Source of the DNA: Anaerolineae bacterium
Lineage (GTDB): Bacteria; Chloroflexota; Anaerolineae; JAFGEY01
Direction of reading: 5' to 3'
Assembly (NCBI GenBank): GCA_016931365.1
Contig: JAFGEY010000183.1
Span: forward strand, 1-28,657
Length of the DNA stretch: 28,657 bases
In this document: positions 23,794 through 28,657 of the stretch, piece after piece
Layout of the letters: the number at the start of each line of letters is the position of its first letter
Numbering within the stretch: position 1 is the stretch's first letter
Position numbers and translations under genes: made by a program
Notes under the pieces: generated by a model
What the model was told of the DNA's origin: nothing
Seen by the model: the letters and a program-made list of their open reading frames with translations, nothing else
The model's database searches: none

Positions 23794-25323
23794 ATGCTGG
23801 TTCAAGACTTTTTGCAGGACAGCGCCGAGCGTTTCCCAGATAAAACGGCTTTGATCTGTGGCAATCGACGGCTGTGCTATGCTGAACTGGAGGCGCAAGC
23901 CAATCGGTTGGCTCACGCGCTCATTGTTCACGGCGTGCAGCGATGGGATCGGGTGGCCATCTATCTCCCCAACTCGGTGGAGACGGTCGTTGCGATCTTT
24001 GCCATTCTCAAGGCCGCCGGGACGTTTGTCGTCATCAATCCAACGACCAAACAGGACAAACTGACCTATGTTCTCAATAACTGCCGGGCTACGGCGTTGT
24101 TTACGACTGCTCAAAACGCCCATCTGGCTGCCAATGTAAGCCAGTCCGTGCCTTCGCTCAAGTTCACGATATTCACTGGAAGCGGGGCTGGTACGGTGCC
24201 TGTGGAAACAATGCAGCATGATGCCTTTGACGATGTGCTCGCCGCTTATCCCGACAACCGTCCTCCTTGCCCCACGATCGACCAGGATTTGGCCTGCCTG
24301 ATCTACACCTCCGGAAGTACCGGCGATCCCAAGGGAGTGATGTCAGGGCACAACAATGTCGTTTTTGCTTCTGGTTCGATCATCCAGTATCTCAAAAATA
24401 CGCCCGACGACATTATAATCAATGTCTTGCCGCTTTCATTTGATTACGGCTTGTACCAATTGCTGATGGTTTTTCGTTTCGGTGGCACGCTGGTGTTGGA
24501 AAACTCTTTTGCTTATCCGGCGGCGATCCTCAACAAGATGGTGGCGGAACGGGTGACTGGTTTTCCCGGCGTGCCGACCGTCTTTGCCATCTTGTTGCAA
24601 ATGGACTTAACGCCTTATGATTTGAGTGCTTTGCGTTATCTGACCAACACGGCAGCCGCTCTGCCTCCCGATCACGTCATACAAATCCGGAACAAGTTCC
24701 CCTGGGCGACGCTCTATTCGATGTATGGCCTGACCGAATGCAAGCGCACGCTGTATCTGCCCCCCGATCAACTGGACAAACGTCCTGGCTCCGTAGGCGT
24801 TGCCATTCCGGGCACGGAAGTGTGGATCGAGGATGATCAAGGTAATCGCGTGGGGCCGGGCGAGGTCGGCGAACTGGTGATTCGCGGATCGCACGTTATG
24901 CGCGGCTATTGGGAAAATCCTGCGGCCACGGCCAAATGCTACCATCCAGGGCCGACGCCCGGCGAGCGCGTCCTCTATAGCGGCGATTACTTTAAAATGG
25001 ATGGGGAGGGCTATCTCTATTTCGTGGCCCGCAAAGATGACGTGCTGAAAAGTCGAGGGGAAAAAGTGCCGCCCAAAGAAGTGGAGAATGTGTTGTACGG
25101 CATCCCCGGCGTGGTCCAGGCCGCAGTGATCGGCGTGTCCGATCCCTTGTTAGGCCAGGCGGTCAAAGCTTTTGTCGTGGTGGAAGGCGTCGAATTGAGC
25201 GAGCAGGACGTTTTGCGTCACTGCCGCGCTCACCTGGAAGATTTTATGGTTCCCAAATACGTTGAATTCCGGGACAGCCTGCCGGTCAGAAACGGCAAGA
25301 TTATTAAAACAGAGCTAAGATAA
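23794..25323 (+). CDS. AMP-forming acyl-CoA ligase / adenylating enzyme (exosortase-A-locus type)
   Basis: About 509 residues. The ATG at 23794 is chosen because GGGGAGG (23778-23784) lies nine bases upstream and the family N-terminus (Asp-Ser-Ala-Glu-Arg-Phe-Pro-Asp-Lys-Thr-Ala-Leu) follows. An in-frame start upstream would overlap the radical SAM gene. The ANL core motifs are intact: Tyr-Thr-Ser-Gly-Ser-Thr-Gly-Asp-Pro-Lys-Gly near 171-181, Tyr-Gly-Leu-Thr-Glu near 311-315, Tyr-Ser-Gly-Asp near 395, Lys-Ser-Arg-Gly-Glu-Lys-Val near 420, and the C-terminal Asn-Gly-Lys-Ile-Ile-Lys lysine near 503. It would activate a carboxylate as the adenylate and pass it to CoA or a carrier. No carrier gene is adjacent. 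The stop is three bases before the AsnB gene, a tight operon pair known from EpsH/exosortase-A loci (family knowledge). Confidence 0.88.
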   Translation: MLVQDFLQDSAERFPDKTALICGNRRLCYAELEAQANRLAHALIVHGVQRWDRVAIYLPNSVETVVAIFAILKAAGTFVVINPTTKQDKLTYVLNNCRATALFTTAQNAHLAANVSQSVPSLKFTIFTGSGAGTVPVETMQHDAFDDVLAAYPDNRPPCPTIDQDLACLIYTSGSTGDPKGVMSGHNNVVFASGSIIQYLKNTPDDIIINVLPLSFDYGLYQLLMVFRFGGTLVLENSFAYPAAILNKMVAERVTGFPGVPTVFAILLQMDLTPYDLSALRYLTNTAAALPPDHVIQIRNKFPWATLYSMYGLTECKRTLYLPPDQLDKRPGSVGVAIPGTEVWIEDDQGNRVGPGEVGELVIRGSHVMRGYWENPAATAKCYHPGPTPGERVLYSGDYFKMDGEGYLYFVARKDDVLKSRGEKVPPKEVENVLYGIPGVVQAAVIGVSDPLLGQAVKAFVVVEGVELSEQDVLRHCRAHLEDFMVPKYVEFRDSLPVRNGKIIKTELR

Positions 25324-25326
25324 AGT

Positions 25327-27345
25327 ATGTGCGGCATCGTTGGCATCTACAATTTGAACAAAACTCACCCAATTGAGCAGCCTTTATTGGAGCGGATGCT
25401 GGGTATGATCCGGCATCGCGGTCCAGATGAGTTTGGCATTTACCGCGATCGCAACATCGGTATGGGCAACGCGCGTTTGAGTGTTATCGACCTTAATACC
25501 GGGGCGCAACCGATCGCCAACGAAGAAGAGACGGTATGGATCGTCTTTAATGGCGAGATTTTCAATTACGTCGAACTGCGTCCCACGTTGGAAGCTCAGG
25601 GGCATCGTTTTGCCACTGCGTCCGATACCGAGGTCATCGTCCATATGTACGAGCAATACGGCCCGCGCTGCGTCGAGTACCTGAACGGCCAGTTTGCGTT
25701 TGCCATCTGGGATCGGCGGCCCGAAAACGGGGGCGATACCCAAGGTGTGCTGTTTATGGCCCGCGACCGGGTCGGGGTCCGCCCCCTGTTCTATACAGTA
25801 ATCGACGGCGCACTGGTTTTCGGGTCAGAAATCAAGGCGATCCTGGCTCATCCGGCCGTCCATGCGCGGCTGGATATCACGTCGCTGGTCCAGGTATTTA
25901 CTTTTTGGTCAACGCTGGCCCCGCGCACGATTTTTGAGGACATTGTACAAGTGCCTCCGGGATACACACTCACCGCCCGGGATGGCCGGGTATCGGTCGA
26001 ACAGTATTGGGACTCGAGTTTTCCCCAAGAAAGCGAGTCGATTGAGCGGCTGTCACCCCAATACACCGATGACGACTATGCCAACCAATTACGAGAATTG
26101 TTGATCGACGCCACGCAGATTCGTTTGCGGGCCGACGTGCCGGTCGGCGCTTACCTCAGCGGCGGATTGGATTCATCTACAATTACGGCACTGATACGCA
26201 ACTATACCCGAAATGACCTCAAGACGTTTTCTATTGCGTTCACCGATCCCAACTTTGACGAGCGCCAGCATCAGGAACAGATGGTCAAATTTTTGGGCAC
26301 CGATCATCGCCGCATCGAGTGCGCGGATGTTGACATAGGGCGAGTGTTCCCAGACGTCATCTGGCATACCGAATGCCCAATTCTGCGTACCTCGCCTGTG
26401 CCTATGTTTCTTCTTTCACAACTGGTGCGACAGAATCAGATCAAAGTGGTGTTGACCGGCGAAGGGGCGGACGAATTTCTGGGGGGCTATAACATTTTCA
26501 AGGAAGCCAAATTGCGGCGTTTTTGGGCGCGCTTCCCGGATTCCAAGATACGGCCTTTGTTACTCAAGCGGCTCTATCCTTACGTGCAAGGTTTAGGTCA
26601 GGGGGGGATGTTCACAGAGGCTTTTTTCCGCAAAGGCCTGACAGAAACCGACCGGATTGACTATTCACACCATATCCGTTGGAGTAATACGGCCTTGCTG
26701 CGGCGGTTTTTCTCGGACCAGGTACGGTCGGAACTCGACGGATATGATCCTATAGCCGAGATCGTAGCTGCGCTCGAACGACATCCTAATTTTAAGGACT
26801 GGACACCGCTGGCGCAGGCACAGTATATCGAGATCAGCATTTTTCTGTCCGAATACCTGCTTTCCTCACAGGGAGACCGGATGTTGATGGCAAACTCTGT
26901 AGAAGGACGTTTTCCTTTCCTGGACTATCGAGTCATCGAATTTGCCAACCGTATCCCGCCCAGACTCAAAATCCGAGGGTTTAACGAAAAGTATATCCTC
27001 AAGCGGGCAATGCGAGGGATATTGCCGCCATCAGTTTGTGCGCGGACCAAACAACCCTACCGCGCACCGATCCGCCGTTCTTTTTTGGGCGAGTCAGCTC
27101 CGGATTATGTTCAAGAGCTATTATCGCCGGAAGCAATTCGGGCAGCAGGCTATTTTGACGATCGTGTTGTCGATCGTTTGCTTAAAAAGGCGCAAGATGA
27201 TCGTCAATTTGGCGAGCGGGATAGTATGGCTCTGGCCGGTATCCTGTCCACTCAGCTCGTCCATCACCAATTTGTGAAGGAAATGCCCCGGCGCTCCCGC
27301 GTGCCCATTGTGTTGTCCAAGCTGTGTGTCGGCCCTGGAGGATAA
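25327..27345 (+). CDS. asnB: Glutamine-dependent amidotransferase, asparagine synthetase B family
   Basis: A 672-residue class II amidotransferase starting Met-Cys-Gly-Ile-Val-Gly, with Cys2 as the expected nucleophile after Met removal. The glutaminase domain (about 1-210) has Arg-His-Arg-Gly-Pro-Asp-Glu and Asn-Gly-Glu-Ile-Phe-Asn-Tyr. The synthetase domain has the PP-loop Ser-Gly-Gly-Leu-Asp-Ser-Ser at 277-283, Gly-Glu-Gly-Ala-Asp-Glu-Phe near 378 and Val-Glu-Gly-Arg-Phe-Pro-Phe-Leu-Asp near 525. It would transfer ammonia from glutamine to an adenylated carboxylate. Either it is an ordinary asparagine synthetase, or, given the adjacent acyl ligase, an amidotransferase acting on a surface-polymer precursor (as in amidotransferase 1 of exosortase-A loci). 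The gene symbol refers to the family. A 7-base G tract occurs at 26601-26607. It is the last plus-strand gene. Confidence 0.9.
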   Translation: MCGIVGIYNLNKTHPIEQPLLERMLGMIRHRGPDEFGIYRDRNIGMGNARLSVIDLNTGAQPIANEEETVWIVFNGEIFNYVELRPTLEAQGHRFATASDTEVIVHMYEQYGPRCVEYLNGQFAFAIWDRRPENGGDTQGVLFMARDRVGVRPLFYTVIDGALVFGSEIKAILAHPAVHARLDITSLVQVFTFWSTLAPRTIFEDIVQVPPGYTLTARDGRVSVEQYWDSSFPQESESIERLSPQYTDDDYANQLRELLIDATQIRLRADVPVGAYLSGGLDSSTITALIRNYTRNDLKTFSIAFTDPNFDERQHQEQMVKFLGTDHRRIECADVDIGRVFPDVIWHTECPILRTSPVPMFLLSQLVRQNQIKVVLTGEGADEFLGGYNIFKEAKLRRFWARFPDSKIRPLLLKRLYPYVQGLGQGGMFTEAFFRKGLTETDRIDYSHHIRWSNTALLRRFFSDQVRSELDGYDPIAEIVAALERHPNFKDWTPLAQAQYIEISIFLSEYLLSSQGDRMLMANSVEGRFPFLDYRVIEFANRIPPRLKIRGFNEKYILKRAMRGILPPSVCARTKQPYRAPIRRSFLGESAPDYVQELLSPEAIRAAGYFDDRVVDRLLKKAQDDRQFGERDSMALAGILSTQLVHHQFVKEMPRRSRVPIVLSKLCVGPGG

Positions 27346-27375
27346 AGGTGTTTTGAGACCTATCCTATCCTGAAT

Positions 27376-27405
27376 AAAAAAATGCGCCACCCCGAGGTGG
27401 CGCAT
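27376..27405 (-). terminator. Intrinsic terminator for the minus-strand zinc-ribbon gene
   Basis: A perfect 10-bp stem (ATGCGCCACC at 27382-27391, GGTGGCGCAT at 27396-27405) has a 4-base loop. Read on the minus strand it is followed at once by seven T (27376-27382). It lies 62 bases beyond the stop of the minus-strand gene. On the plus strand no T-run follows, so it should act mainly on minus-strand transcription, although the stem could also stop or protect the converging AsnB transcript. Confidence 0.85.
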
Positions 27406-27437
27406 CTGCATGAGAACAGGTCTTTGATTGTATTTGG

Positions 27438-27454
27438 AGGATCAACGTGATCCT
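27438..27454. repeat. Short perfect inverted repeat
   Basis: AGGATCA (27438-27444) and TGATCCT (27448-27454) pair around a 3-base loop between the convergent genes. There is no T-run on either side. It could be part of the 3' structure of the minus-strand transcript; its role is unknown. Confidence 0.35.
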
Positions 27455-27467
27455 TGAAACACAGAAT

Positions 27468-27887
27468 TTACGCAGCCATTGCCTCGACTTGCGAGCCGCA
27501 GTGCGCGCATGTCGTATAAGGCGAATGGAGTTCTTGCTGGCGTAGCGGCGCGTTACAGTTTGGGCATCGACCGGGCAGTCTGTACTGCAATGATGCGGGC
27601 GACGGCTGGGAAACAGGTACTTGGACGGTGCGCATCTGTGGCACAAAGTCTGTCGATTCTGGCGTGTACACCTGTCCCTTGTGCTTACTGGCATTGTTGC
27701 CCGAATTAGCCAGGGCAATAAAGACGCCAATGGGGCCCAAAAAGAACCCCAGTGCTGCTCCGCCGCCCCACGATTTGCCTTTGACCGCATAGATCAACGC
27801 GGCGATCACGGCACAGACAACGGGTGTGCCGACAGAAGCACCCACCCGGTAAATGTTGTCAAACAGTTCTGAAAAATTCAGGTCCAT
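27468..27887 (-). CDS. Small membrane protein with C-terminal zinc ribbon
   Basis: A 139-residue protein of unknown function. Residues about 18-62 form one or two glycine-rich hydrophobic helices (Val-Gly-Thr-Pro-Val-Val...; Gly-Gly-Gly-Ala-Ala-Leu-Gly-Phe-Phe-Leu-Gly-Pro-Ile-Gly). A polar linker rich in Ser, Pro and Val follows. The C-terminus has Cys-Pro-Asn-Cys and Cys-Ala-His-Cys spaced by 15 residues, a zinc ribbon. On the minus strand GAGGG lies six bases before the ATG, and an intrinsic terminator follows the stop. These two signals argue that it is a real gene although I do not recognise the family. It converges on the AsnB gene and stands alone. Confidence 0.75.
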   Translation of the reverse strand: MDLNFSELFDNIYRVGASVGTPVVCAVIAALIYAVKGKSWGGGAALGFFLGPIGVFIALANSGNNASKHKGQVYTPESTDFVPQMRTVQVPVSQPSPASLQYRLPGRCPNCNAPLRQQELHSPYTTCAHCGSQVEAMAA

Positions 27888-27974
27888 CTTGTCCCTCGTT
27901 CAAGTGAGCAAATCGACCTCATCATAACACATACTGCCACGCGCTGCATGTTTTTCTTCTGACGGCAATCTGAC

Positions 27975-28021
27975 AAAAAAGCGCCGTCTCTGATCCAGGC
28001 ACGATCATCGAGGCGGCGCTT
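27975..28021 (-). terminator. Intrinsic terminator for the malic enzyme gene
   Basis: The arms AAGCGCCGTCTC (27979-27990) and GAGGCGGCGCTT (28010-28021) pair along about 12 bp with one wobble around a 19-base loop. On the minus strand the stem is followed by a run of T (27975-27980 read in reverse). It lies about 20 bases after the stop of the malic enzyme gene. Placement and structure fit an intrinsic terminator. Confidence 0.8.
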
Positions 28022-28042
28022 GTGTGGGAAAAAAATTGCAAG

Positions 28043-28657
28043 TTAGTCTTCAGGCATAGGTGCGATGAATCCTGTGCTCATCATCTGGTCGAGCAGGTCG
28101 CGCGATTGCTGGATGGCCGCTTTGGCTTCCTGGTACAACTGCTCTTTGCTCTTGGAAAGCAGGGTAAGCCCTTGCTCCTGTGCCTTCATCGCCGTGGCGA
28201 CGGCCTCGCGCGGAAAGACATCCCACTCGTCCATCGTGGGCATAATATACTCTTCGCTCAGACCTTTTTCCTCCGCACAAAGCGCGATTTCGTACGCGGC
28301 AGCGATGGCCATCTCGTCGGTGATCGTCCGGGCGCGCACGTCGAGCACGCCGCGGAAAATGCCCGGAAAACCGAGCGAGTTGTTGACCTGGTTGGCAAAG
28401 TCGCTGCGCCCGGTGGCGACGATGCGCACGCCCGCTTCTTGGGCTTCCCACGGCCAGATCTCCGGGATCGGGTTGGCGCAGGCGAACAAAATTGCGTCCT
28501 GGGCCATTGCCTTGAGCCAGCCGGCCTGGATCGTGTCCGGGCCGGGGCGGGAGAGGGCGATACACACATCGGTGCCGACCAGCGATTCGGGGATGCCGCC
28601 GTGCCGGTTTTCGCCGTTGGTGATCCGTGAGAATTCCAGACGCGGGTCGCCGGCGTC
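28043..28657 (-). CDS. Malic enzyme, C-terminal part (5' end beyond the window)
   Basis: The minus-strand frame stays open to the right edge, giving about 204 C-terminal residues. It contains Asn-Gly-Glu-Asn-Arg-His-Gly-Gly, Val-Cys-Ile-Ala-Leu-Ser-Arg-Pro-Gly, Leu-Phe-Ala-Cys-Ala-Asn-Pro-Ile-Pro-Glu-Ile, Val-Ala-Thr-Gly-Arg-Ser-Asp-Phe-Ala-Asn-Gln-Val-Asn-Asn and Gly-Ile-Phe-Arg-Gly-Val-Leu-Asp. These are hallmarks of the NAD(P)-binding domain of bacterial malic enzymes, which decarboxylate malate to pyruvate with NAD(P)+. The catalytic Tyr and Lys residues lie upstream and are not seen. A GTG at 28567 is internal, not the start. The final 40 residues form a helical, charged tail. This is central carbon metabolism and marks the end of the polysaccharide locus. 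Confidence 0.9.
   Translation of the reverse strand, partial: DAGDPRLEFSRITNGENRHGGIPESLVGTDVCIALSRPGPDTIQAGWLKAMAQDAILFACANPIPEIWPWEAQEAGVRIVATGRSDFANQVNNSLGFPGIFRGVLDVRARTITDEMAIAAAYEIALCAEEKGLSEEYIMPTMDEWDVFPREAVATAMKAQEQGLTLLSKSKEQLYQEAKAAIQQSRDLLDQMMSTGFIAPMPED

Noticed and set aside
1..28657. CRISPR array, tRNA, rRNA or insertion sequence
   Set aside because: No regularly spaced direct repeats, no cloverleaf or ribosomal sequence, and no transposase motifs or flanking terminal repeats were seen.

Overview
The window most likely comes from a member of the Chloroflexota (Anaerolineae-like). This is an inference from three points: several secreted proteins end in a short Tyr-Leu-Pro-Leu-Val motif followed by a basic residue, which I associate with that phylum; the protein families present; and the moderately GC-rich, densely packed plus-strand operons. 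No rRNA or other taxonomic marker is present.

Almost the whole window (about 636-27345, all plus strand) is a surface or exopolysaccharide locus. It opens with the 3' end of a secreted repeat protein (2-529). Next come an O-antigen ligase/polymerase-like membrane protein, a GT2 glycosyltransferase, and two large secreted proteins that share a C-terminal module and the YLPLV ending (3070-8071). A gap of about 330 bases follows, holding what looks like a decayed methyltransferase fragment. The second block (8398-15656) is the assembly core: a GT4 glycosyltransferase, a WbaP-type initiating sugar-phosphate transferase, a second GT4, a GT39-type membrane glycosyltransferase, and a Wzz/Wzc-type chain-length regulator with a tyrosine kinase domain. 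The last four genes are very tightly spaced or overlapping. After a 252-base gap with a strong inverted repeat comes a giant membrane-anchored Asp-box (sialidase-fold) beta-propeller protein built from repeated units. It is followed by a hexapeptide-repeat acyltransferase and a DPM1-like polyprenyl-phosphate glycosyltransferase (15909-22049).

The final plus-strand block (22151-27345) is a cobalamin-binding-type radical SAM enzyme, an AMP-forming acyl-CoA ligase and an AsnB-type amidotransferase. The ligase plus amidotransferase pair recalls exosortase-A (EpsH) associated polysaccharide loci, but no exosortase, carrier protein or decarboxylase is visible here. No Wzx flippase or outer-membrane exporter is visible either, so the pathway is incomplete within the window.

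The right end (27345-28657) is a different context on the minus strand. It has a small membrane/zinc-ribbon protein and the 3' part of a malic enzyme, each followed by a clear intrinsic terminator. The observations most worth following are the shared YLPLV C-terminus, the radical SAM / acyl ligase / amidotransferase module, and the two architecturally unusual large secreted proteins.
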